This document shows, piece after piece, positions 1 through 5,417 of a stretch of DNA of 5,417 bases. The position numbers were made by a program, and so were the translations under genes. The stretch is from an uncultured Bacteroidaceae bacterium. Its GTDB lineage: Bacteria; Bacteroidota; Bacteroidia; Bacteroidales; Bacteroidaceae. Position 1 is the first letter of the stretch. Each line of letters begins with the position of its first letter. The notes under the pieces were generated by a model, which was given only the letters and a program-made list of their open reading frames with translations, made no database searches and was not told where the DNA came from. The stretch lies in the NCBI GenBank assembly GCA_934364765.1, contig CAKRMO010000095.1, forward strand, positions 1-5,417, in the 5' to 3' direction.

Positions 1-2700
1 AACAAAAAGGCGATAGCCCTGTTTGAGACTGGCACAGACGGCTTTGAGGCGCGCGGCGGAGTGGCAAGCGTGGAAATCACCGGCGGCAAGGATTTCTATC
101 CCACCGTGCACGAGGGCAAACAGGCGATGATGGTTAGGAGCAAGGCTGTGAGCGGGGACACATGGCGCACCATAGGGCGCAAATTCGGCAAACCGCTCAA
201 CCTGCAAAAGACGCCGTTCATACAGTTCGGCATTTTCGCCCGCACCGCCCCCGTGCAGGACATCTTCGTGAAGCTGACGCTTAAAAGCGGCAGGGAGAGC
301 TTCGACTGCGTGGCGCACATAATACCCACGCTTTGGCGCACGGTGGCTTTCGACTGCACGGAGTGCAAGTTCCTGAGCAAAGTGGATGGCATGGAAATCG
401 GGCTTTACTCCCCCTCGCCCGATGTGTGGAGCGATTATAGGGAGTTTCTTGTTGACGGAATAGTTGCGGGCGCACCGATTGACCTTGACTTCACCGTTCC
501 GCAAAGCACAGGCGTGTTCAAGGCCACAAACGGAAAAATCTCATACGCCGACGACGCCCTTGTTTACACTTTCAAGAAGCCGGGGGCGGTTTACACCGAC
601 GCGCTTTCGGGAAGCATAAACAACATTTTCAGTCCCCCCGCGAGCGAGCGCAACACCATACGCGCCGTGATTGACAACCGCTGCGGGGCGGACAGCATAC
701 GCGTGAGCTACACCACCGACAAGGACAGCGTGTTCAGTAACCACTCAAAGGTTTTCGCCATCTCGAAGGACGCGGGCAGGAAGAACTACTTCTTCAATAT
801 GTCCGACATTCCCGCAGAGGGCAGCTATGCGGGCATAATGTTCGAGCCGCTCGGCGCGGGAAAGGGAAGCATGACAATCGACCGCATAACCTTTGAGCGC
901 GAAGAGCCGATACAAAAGAAAATAGGGAGAATACTCTCGTGCAAGGCCGACAGCCCGATGATACACATCGTTGCCGACATCGGCGCGGAGGCGGCAAGGG
1001 AGTACAGCGAGCTGAACATCTACACCCTGCCGCTGATGCATTTCGGCGACTTCAGAAAAGGCAAAAAAGTTTATTCCACCAAAAAGCTCGCGGCTCAGAC
1101 CAGAATAGACGACCTGCCGCTGATGCGCGCCGACAAGCCCAAGATGACGCACCTCGCATCGCGTTTCATAGCCACACTGTCAGACGGCAGGGAGGAAGTG
1201 CCCGTAGGATCGCCTTTCTATATAGAGAACTGGGAGGACTTCACCGAGAACCCCTATGACTTTCTCGTTACAAACGAAAACTTCAACGTGCTCGACTATG
1301 GGGCAAAGGGGGACGGATTCACCGACGACACACGCGCCTTCCAGCTTGCCGTGAACGCAGCAAGCGGGGCGGGAAGCGGAAGGGTCGTGGTGCCGGGGAG
1401 CGACGACCCTTACGGACGGCGGTATGTGCTCACAAGCGTGGAACTGAAGCACGACGTGGAGTTCAAGATAGAGAAAGGGGCTGTGCTGTGGCAAAGCGGA
1501 GACCGCAGGGACTATGACTACTCGCCGCTCTACGGACACGACATGGTTATCCCCGGCATTCCCTGGACGCACTCGCACTTTGTGAACAAACCGCTGCTGG
1601 TTGCCAAAGACCAATACCGCATAAAGATATGCGGAGGTGGCACAATAAGGATGAACGACCCCTACACCAAAGACCCCGACATTGAACACTATGCCGCAAA
1701 CTGCGAAGACAGGATACACATCGTCCCTGTGGTGTTCAGCGACTGCCACGACATTGTGTTGCAGGATTTCGACATTGTGCGCACAAACTGTTACCACACG
1801 AGCTTGGACAACGACTCAAACCTTTTCGTGGGCAACGTGAAGATGTACGACGCCGCCTGCGTGAGCGGCGACGGGCTGGGACTCAGCAGCGGGACGCACA
1901 GGGTGAAAATTGAGCGTTGCTTTTTCGAGTCAAACGACGACGGCGTTACGCTCTCGTCCTCCTATCGCGACCCGAGAAACAACGTGTCGCCGTGGAGGGC
2001 TTACCACGACCTCAAGCCGCACGGCGCAAGAAACGTTACGGTGGAGCATTCCTATTTCAGCAGCGGGGGAGGTAAGGCGATTGCGATCATACCTTGGGGC
2101 TCTACAAACCCGGAGCCGCAAAACCAGATCATAGACAGCGTGAAAGTTACCGACTGCATTCTTGCCGGGGGCTATTCTGTGGGAACCTGGCCCGACAACC
2201 CTTTTGACGGCAAGCCTTTCGACAATTCCGAGACCGATGACTTTTCAACCGTGCAGGACTTCCGGATTTTCAACAACGAATACGTCAACGGGTGCAACCT
2301 GCTCTGCGTTACGCCCACCAATTTCCGCAACGACTGCGGCATACCTTCAAGCTCCGCCATCCTTAACGGCGGTTTCAAGGACGGACGCTGCTACTGGAGC
2401 CGCAGGGGAGACGTGAGAATTACGCGCAGCGGGGCGGAAATAAAGGCAGGGCAGTTCCTTTTCCAAGGGCTCACGCTGAAAAAGGGCAAATACGCCATGA
2501 CGGTAAACGCATCCGGGAGCGGGGAGATAAAGGCTGTGAACAGCGAAAGCAACGCAACCGTGGCATCGTGCAAGTTTGCCGGCAGCGAAACCCAACAGAC
2601 TGTCCTCGAATTTACAATAGAAAACGGCGGGGACTATATGCTCGGAGTTGAGGGCGGGAACGCAAAGGTTGTGTCTGCGGAACTTAAAAAGGCAGATTGA
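1..2700 (+). CDS. Modular beta-helix polysaccharide-active enzyme (pectate-lyase-3 / GH28-like), 5' end outside window
   Basis: The frame is open from base 1, so the start and any signal peptide lie upstream; 899 residues are visible. Residues 1-425 look like two or three beta-rich modules without an active-site signature, the first resembling carbohydrate-binding jelly-rolls. Around residues 429-443 comes NVLDYGAKGDGFTDD, the usual opening of the Pectate_lyase_3 beta-helix. The helix carries VSGDGLGLSSG (Asp624) and ESNDDGVTLSS (Asp646, Asp647), spaced 22-23 residues apart, close to the catalytic Asp triad of GH28 polygalacturonases. The usual GHG motif appears to be replaced by SSGGGKAIAI (residues 687-696), and I see no RIK motif. 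The last ~115 residues, beginning near ILNGGFKDGRCYWS, look like a further carbohydrate-binding beta-sandwich. The gene ends with tandem stops TGA TAA. By family, it would act on a uronic-acid-rich or similar polysaccharide after secretion. Fold assignment is strong; substrate and reaction are unknown, and hydrolase, lyase or a catalytically altered protein all remain possible. Confidence 0.85.
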   Translation, partial: NKKAIALFETGTDGFEARGGVASVEITGGKDFYPTVHEGKQAMMVRSKAVSGDTWRTIGRKFGKPLNLQKTPFIQFGIFARTAPVQDIFVKLTLKSGRESFDCVAHIIPTLWRTVAFDCTECKFLSKVDGMEIGLYSPSPDVWSDYREFLVDGIVAGAPIDLDFTVPQSTGVFKATNGKISYADDALVYTFKKPGAVYTDALSGSINNIFSPPASERNTIRAVIDNRCGADSIRVSYTTDKDSVFSNHSKVFAISKDAGRKNYFFNMSDIPAEGSYAGIMFEPLGAGKGSMTIDRITFEREEPIQKKIGRILSCKADSPMIHIVADIGAEAAREYSELNIYTLPLMHFGDFRKGKKVYSTKKLAAQTRIDDLPLMRADKPKMTHLASRFIATLSDGREEVPVGSPFYIENWEDFTENPYDFLVTNENFNVLDYGAKGDGFTDDTRAFQLAVNAASGAGSGRVVVPGSDDPYGRRYVLTSVELKHDVEFKIEKGAVLWQSGDRRDYDYSPLYGHDMVIPGIPWTHSHFVNKPLLVAKDQYRIKICGGGTIRMNDPYTKDPDIEHYAANCEDRIHIVPVVFSDCHDIVLQDFDIVRTNCYHTSLDNDSNLFVGNVKMYDAACVSGDGLGLSSGTHRVKIERCFFESNDDGVTLSSSYRDPRNNVSPWRAYHDLKPHGARNVTVEHSYFSSGGGKAIAIIPWGSTNPEPQNQIIDSVKVTDCILAGGYSVGTWPDNPFDGKPFDNSETDDFSTVQDFRIFNNEYVNGCNLLCVTPTNFRNDCGIPSSSAILNGGFKDGRCYWSRRGDVRITRSGAEIKAGQFLFQGLTLKKGKYAMTVNASGSGEIKAVNSESNATVASCKFAGSETQQTVLEFTIENGGDYMLGVEGGNAKVVSAELKKAD

Positions 2701-2701
2701 T

Positions 2702-2755
2702 AAACAAAAGGGGACAAAGGCAAACTGCAAAAAAACTACGGCTTGCTTTCCCCCT
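2702..2755 (-). terminator. Possible terminator hairpin for lpxH in the convergent gap
   Basis: Arms at 2709-2723 and 2743-2755 pair as AGGGG/CCCCT, AAA/TTT and GCAA/TTGC, separated by a small internal loop and a bulged G. The 19-base loop contains the lpxH stop codon (2736-2738). Read on the minus strand, the stem is followed by TTTTGTTTA, as expected for an intrinsic terminator of lpxH. Read on the plus strand there is no T-tract after the stem, so it is less convincing as a terminator for the beta-helix gene. The stem is imperfect and the loop large, hence moderate confidence. Confidence 0.4.
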
Positions 2756-3500
2756 CAACATAATTCTCCATAAAAAGATGTTCGCCGTCAAACACGGCAT
2801 AAGTGAAAAGCGACATCCACTCGCCTATTACAAGAAGGCGTGAGTCCTGCGACAGGTTCACGTCAATCTCAATATGCCTGTGCCCGAATATGAAATAATT
2901 TATTTCCGGGTGGGTTGCCAGATATTCCCTTGCGAACCTTATCAGCGGCTCCCTGTTCACGCCCCGAAATGGCAGCTCCTTGCCGTCAACGCGCTTGAGC
3001 CGCGAATGCCTTGCCCACGAAAGCCCGAACTGCATCGCCCAGCGCGGGTGAAGGTTTGAGAAAAGCCGCCGGCACAAACGGCTGTGGAAAACGGCGCGGA
3101 GCATCCTGAACTTCCTTTCGCGGCTTCCCAGCCCGTCGCCGTGGGCAAGGAAAAACAGCTTTCCGTATATCTCGACAGTCATCGGCTCGCGGTGGACAAT
3201 CATGCCGCACTCCCTCTCGAAATAGTCAAGAAGCCAAAGGTCGTGGTTTCCCGCGAAAAAGTGCACCTCCACCCCGCTGTCGGTCAGCTCGCTCACCTTG
3301 CCGAGAAAGCGTGTGTAGCCCTTTGGCACAACATATTTGTACTCGTACCAAAAGTCAAACATATCGCCGAGCATATAAACGGCGGCGGCGTGGGGCTTTA
3401 TGTCGTCAAGAAAGCGCACAAGCCTGCGCTCCTGCGTGCGTCGGTGCGCTGTGGCCCACGAGCCGAGGTGCGCGTCCGAAATGAAATATACGTTCTTCAT
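2736..3500 (-). CDS. lpxH: UDP-2,3-diacylglucosamine diphosphatase LpxH
   Basis: This 254-residue calcineurin-like metallophosphoesterase removes UMP from UDP-2,3-diacylglucosamine to give lipid X, an early step of lipid A synthesis at the cytoplasmic face of the inner membrane. All metal-binding motifs are visible in order: SDAHLG (Asp9, His11), GDMFDFW (Asp46), GNHD (Asn85, His86), AHGDG (His119) and FGHRH (His206, His208). The Arg-rich, Trp-containing stretch between residues 125 and 170 corresponds to the helical cap region of LpxH. Length is close to the usual 240-250. I chose ATG at 3500 (MKNVYFISDAHLG) because this is the normal N-terminus; the in-frame ATG at 3524 would overlap the upstream gene and add eight unconserved residues. 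It starts 4 bases after the stop of the DUF59 gene, with only a G-run directly abutting the ATG, so translational coupling and cotranscription are likely. A related LpxH-like phosphoesterase of other specificity is the main alternative. Confidence 0.93.
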   Translation of the reverse strand: MKNVYFISDAHLGSWATAHRRTQERRLVRFLDDIKPHAAAVYMLGDMFDFWYEYKYVVPKGYTRFLGKVSELTDSGVEVHFFAGNHDLWLLDYFERECGMIVHREPMTVEIYGKLFFLAHGDGLGSRERKFRMLRAVFHSRLCRRLFSNLHPRWAMQFGLSWARHSRLKRVDGKELPFRGVNREPLIRFAREYLATHPEINYFIFGHRHIEIDVNLSQDSRLLVIGEWMSLFTYAVFDGEHLFMENYVEGESKP

Positions 3501-3504
3501 CCCC

Positions 3505-3825
3505 CTACATAAATCCAAGGTCAACCTTTGCCTCGTCGCTCATCATCGACTGGTCCCAGACAGGGTCGAACACAAGGTTCACGTTAGCCTGTTTCACCTC
3601 CCCTATGCCCTCGAGCTTCTGGCGCACATCCTCCATGATATAGTCGCCCATGGGACAATTCGGGGCTGTAAGCGTCATGTCAACGTCCAACGTCCCGTCG
3701 TCCTTCAAGTCTATCTTGTAAACAAGTCCGAGGTCATATATGTTCACCGGGATTTCTGGATCGTACACGGTTTTCAGCACCTCAACAATGCGCTCCTCGG
3801 TCTTCAGCTTTTCTTCTTCAGTCAT
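3505..3825 (-). CDS. MIP18/DUF59 family iron-sulfur cluster assembly protein (SufT-like)
   Basis: A 106-residue cytoplasmic protein made of a single MIP18 (DUF59) domain. Diagnostic segments are YDPEIPVNIYDLGLVY (residues 21-36) and TLTAPNCPMGD (residues 51-61) with the family's conserved Cys57, followed by the C-terminal VFDPVWDQSMMSDEAK segment typical of bacterial members. The family is linked to maturation of Fe-S proteins (SufT/PaaD/MIP18); the exact client is not predictable. I prefer ATG at 3825 (MTEEEKLK) because an AAAGG lies 9 bases upstream (3835-3839) and the protein then has standard length. An ATG at 3855 in the same frame would add MQNALQRQYY and cannot be excluded. It lies just after the terminator of the thioredoxin gene, so it probably begins a new transcript that continues into lpxH 4 bases downstream. 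I saw no convincing promoter in the short upstream gap. No suf genes are visible nearby. Confidence 0.9.
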   Translation of the reverse strand: MTEEEKLKTEERIVEVLKTVYDPEIPVNIYDLGLVYKIDLKDDGTLDVDMTLTAPNCPMGDYIMEDVRQKLEGIGEVKQANVNLVFDPVWDQSMMSDEAKVDLGFM

Positions 3826-3872
3826 ATAATATTGCCTTTGCAAGGCATTTTGCATGTTGTTCTTTCAATGTC

Positions 3873-3902
3873 AAAAAAGCCCCAGGGCATCAAGCCCTGA
3901 GG
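3873..3902 (-). terminator. Intrinsic terminator of the thioredoxin-like lipoprotein gene
   Basis: On the minus strand CCTCAGGGC (3902-3894), loop TTGAT, GCCCTGGGG (3888-3880) forms a 9-bp stem with one G-U pair, followed by C and six T (3878-3873). It begins 20 bases after the TAA of the thioredoxin gene and separates it from the DUF59-lpxH pair. GC-rich stem plus an immediate T-tract makes this a textbook Rho-independent terminator. Confidence 0.88.
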
Positions 3903-3922
3903 TGTGTTCCGCCAGCGCGGGA

Positions 3923-4480
3923 TTATTTCTTTCCGAGAGCCTTCTCTATTTCGGGCCTTATAACCTCGTTGCCGGGATAGCCGCCCTCCGTAAGGTTCGA
4001 GAAAGCCGTCGAGCCGTCCTTGTTCACGAGCTTGTAGCACGGAATGCCTCGCACGCCCTGCTCCTCGCAAAGCGTCTTCCATTGCGCCTTGGTCAGACGG
4101 TAATGGTCGCCGGCTATGTTGGGTATCATCTCGTTCCAAGTCTTTTCGGGGGAAGTCTCGCCCGTGATGTAAACAAACTTCGCGCCTTTCTTCATAAGCT
4201 CCGGCTTTATGGAGTCAACCGAAAGCATGGCGTGCCGGCAAGGGCCGCACCACGTAGCCCAAAGGTCAACAAACACCACCTTGCCCTTGTAGTCCTTCTG
4301 TATGGTTTCGAGAATTTTGCTAGTAACGGCAAGCGGCAGGGTCTTCACCTTGAAGTTCTTCTTGTCAGCGGCAACCTGCTCGGTGTTGTCCGTTCCGGCA
4401 ACCGCAGGGGCGTTCTTCCTCGCGCACGACGGCATCACAGCCATCACCGCGCAAGCCGCCAGTAAAAAAGCTTTTTTCAT
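3923..4480 (-). CDS. TlpA-like thioredoxin-fold lipoprotein
   Basis: A 185-residue envelope protein with a thioredoxin fold. The N-terminus MKKAFLLAACAVMAVMPSC is a short basic plus hydrophobic signal peptide ending in a probable lipoprotein cysteine (Cys19); the lipobox MPSC is loose. A linker follows to about residue 45, then the redox domain with FVDLWATWCGPC (Cys78, Cys81) and the cis-proline loop RGIPCYKLVNKDG (Pro147). The segment YITGETSPEKTWNEMIPNI is typical of Bacteroidales TlpA-like proteins. It likely reduces or exchanges disulfides in the periplasm, anchored to a membrane; the partner is unknown. Two further cysteines, Cys138 and Cys148, are present, the latter where Thr or Ser is usual. 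I chose ATG at 4480: the frame is open up to 4684, but that extension would bury the signal peptide. It is probably monocistronic, with a candidate promoter close upstream and a strong terminator 20 bases downstream. Confidence 0.9.
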   Translation of the reverse strand: MKKAFLLAACAVMAVMPSCARKNAPAVAGTDNTEQVAADKKNFKVKTLPLAVTSKILETIQKDYKGKVVFVDLWATWCGPCRHAMLSVDSIKPELMKKGAKFVYITGETSPEKTWNEMIPNIAGDHYRLTKAQWKTLCEEQGVRGIPCYKLVNKDGSTAFSNLTEGGYPGNEVIRPEIEKALGKK

Positions 4481-4510
4481 CTTTGCATAAAACTTAGTTC
4501 GACATTTCTG

Positions 4511-4518
4511 CAAACTTA
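4511..4518 (-). promoter_or_regulatory. Candidate Bacteroidota -7 promoter element for the thioredoxin gene
   Basis: Minus-strand TAAGTTTG matches the Bacteroidota -7 consensus TAnnTTTG exactly and sits 30 bases upstream of the chosen ATG, giving a short leader of roughly 25 bases. A TTTG at 4550-4547 and an overlapping TTG (4546-4544) could serve as the -33 element, but spacings of 28 and 25 bases are longer than the usual ~20, so the upstream element is weak. Confidence 0.45.
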
Positions 4519-4779
4519 CACAAAATATTTGGAATAGCCTCCACAACAAACTCCGGCAAATGATGAACAATAAAACGCCCACACAGACTTCCGTTATGGG
4601 CAGGAAATCATAAAAGCCGGGGGTGCCATGTATCCCGCATGACGTATCCGCGCGGCATGGTTGCCGCCAAACAAACCGGAGCAACGCCCCTGTTTGCGTA
4701 AAACGCTCGTTTCCAAAAAGATAACCAAATGAGAAGTGTTTGATATAACGGTTTGTCTTTCAGGGGTTTGAGAAAGGCG

Positions 4780-4824
4780 AAAAAAGGTCTGATGTAGTTT
4801 TAATTACATCAGACATAATTTTTT
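4780..4824. terminator. Bidirectional intrinsic terminator-like hairpin
   Basis: GTCTGATGTA (4787-4796) and TACATCAGAC (4805-4814) form a perfect 10-bp stem with an 8-base loop. Six A (4780-4785) lie one base before it and ATAATTTTTT (4815-4824) directly after it, so both strands read as stem plus T-tract. The minus-strand version is the stronger (stem, C, six T). No plus-strand gene ends nearby, so the relevant transcript probably comes from the right: read-through of the methyltransferase or a small untranslated RNA. Confidence 0.6.
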
Positions 4825-4867
4825 CTACGTCCTATGTAGTTTTTCCTACATCAAATATAATTTTCGG
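4788..4867. repeat. Two imperfect tandem hairpin repeats at 42-bp spacing
   Basis: Two units, at 4788-4825 and 4830-4867, align without gaps and agree at 28 of the first 35 positions. Each holds an internal inverted repeat: GATGTA...TACATC in unit 1 and ATGTAG...CTACAT (4834-4839, 4846-4851) in unit 2. An extra CTACGT at 4825-4830 and GATGTA at 4868-4873 give six related half-sites in about 80 bases. The loops differ while the arms are kept, as expected of selection on pairing or of a protein-binding site. I do not recognise the family. Confidence 0.65.
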
Positions 4868-4911
4868 GATGTATGAGAAAAAGCAATTAGTTTCGGTTTT
4901 GCGCCAATTGT

Positions 4912-4933
4912 AGGGTCGTATTGCACACGCCCT
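4912..4933. repeat. Small imperfect stem-loop, possibly a degraded REP-like element
   Basis: AGGG-T-CGT (4912-4919) pairs with ACGCCCT (4927-4933), giving a 7-bp stem with one bulged T and a 7-base loop ATTGCAC. Its GTAGGG...CGCCC form is reminiscent of extragenic palindromes scattered in many genomes, but a single copy in this window proves nothing. ATTGCACA recurs 36 bases to the right (4956-4963). Confidence 0.3.
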
Positions 4934-5037
4934 GTTACACCACCGCCAAAAACGCATTGCACAAACAAAAACAAGCCGTCGCAGAAATATGGCAAAACTT
5001 AGCATCGTGGATAAGATAAGTCTTGCAAAAAGACAAT

Positions 5038-5070
5038 AAAAAACAAAGGAAATTGCATTAATGCAATTTC
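5038..5070 (-). terminator. Palindromic terminator of the methyltransferase gene
   Basis: Positions 5049-5070 are a perfect 22-bp palindrome (GAAATTGCATT and its reverse complement). As RNA it would form a 9-bp stem with a TTAA loop. On the minus strand it starts 2 bases after the methyltransferase TAG and is followed by CTTTGTTTTTT, so it fits an intrinsic terminator. The stem is AT-rich, hence weaker than the one at 3873-3902, and outer CAAA/TTTG bases can extend it. A palindromic protein-binding site is an alternative. Confidence 0.6.
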
Positions 5071-5071
5071 T

Positions 5072-5416
5072 CTATTTGCTTTCAGCATTTAGATAGCTGC
5101 CAATAGCCGATGCAATAAATTCGCCCAATTTTACGGGTACAGCATTACCTATCATTTGTTCCAAATCGCTTTTCTTCCCATTTAAGACATAATTCTCCGG
5201 GAAGGTTTGTATTCTGCTGCGTTCTTTTATCGTTAAAGGTCTGATATCTGCCAAACTTTTTACTGGGTCGTTTGGATGCAGTTTATAACCGGCAGGGATT
5301 GGCCGGTTCACACCTCTTATGGTCGGACTAGGTTCGTTTATGCTAAAAATGCCTCTTCTTGCATAGCTTCTTGGATGCCTATAATAATATTGTACATCTA
5401 TTTGCTCCCCCAAATA
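5072..5416 (-). CDS. DNA (cytosine-5-)-methyltransferase, C-terminal part
   Basis: The last 114 residues of a C5 DNA methyltransferase; the reading frame remains open at the right edge, so the catalytic PCQ and ENV motifs lie outside. Visible are the end of the target-recognition region (YYYRHPRSYARRGIFSI and EPSPTIRGVNRPIP, residues 10-26 and 28-41), motif IX as RPLTIKERSRIQTFPENY (59-76) and motif X as QMIGNAVPVKLGEFIA (87-102), which closes the AdoMet-binding domain. It methylates cytosine at C5 in a short recognition sequence that cannot be deduced here; a full-length protein would usually be over 300 residues. It could be the methylase of a type II restriction-modification system or a solitary enzyme. 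No nuclease gene follows it within the window, so any partner must lie to the right. At roughly 40% GC it differs from the ~50-60% GC genes to the left, which suggests horizontal acquisition. The TTG at 5413 is only an internal codon. Confidence 0.92.
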   Translation of the reverse strand, partial: YLGEQIDVQYYYRHPRSYARRGIFSINEPSPTIRGVNRPIPAGYKLHPNDPVKSLADIRPLTIKERSRIQTFPENYVLNGKKSDLEQMIGNAVPVKLGEFIASAIGSYLNAESK

Positions 5417-5417
5417 G

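Larger units (their letters stand above)
4481..5071. other. Gene-poor intergenic region between the thioredoxin and methyltransferase genes
   Basis: I see no convincing protein or tRNA gene in these 591 bases. The minus-strand frame open from 4684 into the thioredoxin gene is not supported by any recognisable protein. What the stretch does hold, right to left, is the methyltransferase terminator palindrome, a degraded stem-loop, two tandem hairpin repeats and the thioredoxin promoter. It becomes visibly AT-rich from about 4700 onward, matching the methyltransferase side rather than the housekeeping side, so the border of an acquired segment probably lies here. Positions 4561-4760 contain only short imperfect repeats of no clear meaning. 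Confidence 0.6.

Noticed and set aside
61..63. GTG as the start of the beta-helix gene
   Set aside because: The frame is open back to base 1 and the upstream codons read as normal protein (LFETGTDGFEARGG), continuous with the first module. The true start is outside the window.
1180..1797. Minus-strand open frame of 205 residues inside the beta-helix gene
   Set aside because: A reverse-strand shadow of a GC-rich gene: low-complexity Val/His-rich translation, no recognisable motif.
3084..3900. Plus-strand open frames at 3084-3512 and 3400-3900
   Set aside because: They lie opposite lpxH and the DUF59 gene, whose protein motifs are unmistakable, and their translations show no domain features.
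4451..4453. Cys10 (LAAC) as the lipoprotein cysteine
   Set aside because: LAAC fits the lipobox, but at residue 10 the hydrophobic segment before it would be too short. Cys19 is more plausible despite its looser lipobox.
4481..4684. N-terminal extension of the thioredoxin gene to an ATG at 4684
   Set aside because: It would place 68 unrelated residues before a standard lipoprotein signal peptide and would cover the best promoter candidate.
4788..4867. Beginning of a CRISPR array
   Set aside because: Only two units, their similarity runs through almost the whole 42-bp period, and there is no unique spacer. Palindromic arms and T-tracts fit terminators or binding sites better.
4481..5071. tRNA or other structured RNA gene in the gene-poor region
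   Set aside because: I looked for T-arm GGTTCRA and a matching acceptor stem on both strands and found none; the stem-loops seen are short and isolated.
5411..5413. TTG start making a short complete 113-residue gene
   Set aside because: The frame remains open beyond it and the residues are the target-recognition region and C-terminus of a methyltransferase, which cannot work alone. It is a fragment cut by the window edge.

Overview
The window looks like a chromosomal segment of a Bacteroidota, most likely Bacteroidales. The evidence is a MIP18/DUF59 gene next to an LpxH-type lipid A phosphatase, a Bacteroidales-style TlpA-like lipoprotein carrying a WCGPC motif, a large modular polysaccharide-degrading enzyme, AAAG/AAAGG-type start contexts, and a TAnnTTTG -7 promoter element. 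Genus cannot be read from this sequence. The left four fifths is clearly more GC-rich than the right end.

Layout. Positions 1-2700 (+) hold the 3' part of a large gene for a right-handed beta-helix enzyme (pectate-lyase-3 / GH28-like) with carbohydrate-binding-like modules on both sides. It converges on a minus-strand block running from 4480 down to 2736: a TlpA-like thioredoxin lipoprotein (4480-3923), a strong intrinsic terminator (3902-3873), a MIP18/DUF59 iron-sulfur assembly protein (3825-3505) and lpxH (3500-2736). The last two are 4 bases apart and probably cotranscribed. The two convergent blocks meet in about 35 bases that can fold into an imperfect hairpin around the lpxH stop codon.

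Positions 4481-5071 hold no convincing gene. They contain a candidate promoter for the thioredoxin gene, a striking pair of 42-bp-spaced hairpin repeats (4788-4867) of which the first looks like a two-way intrinsic terminator, a degraded stem-loop (4912-4933), and a perfect 22-bp palindrome followed by a T-rich tract that should end the next gene. From 5072 to the right edge (-) lies the C-terminal part of a DNA cytosine-5 methyltransferase, at roughly 40% GC, probably part of an acquired restriction-modification or orphan methylase locus continuing beyond the window.

How the genes relate: the beta-helix protein is a glycan-utilisation enzyme; lpxH serves outer-membrane lipid A synthesis; the DUF59 protein serves Fe-S maturation; the TlpA-like lipoprotein serves envelope redox. 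These are separate housekeeping or accessory roles, with no evident single pathway. I do not see a clearly new multi-gene system. The most unexplained signal is the hairpin-repeat block at the border of the methyltransferase locus.
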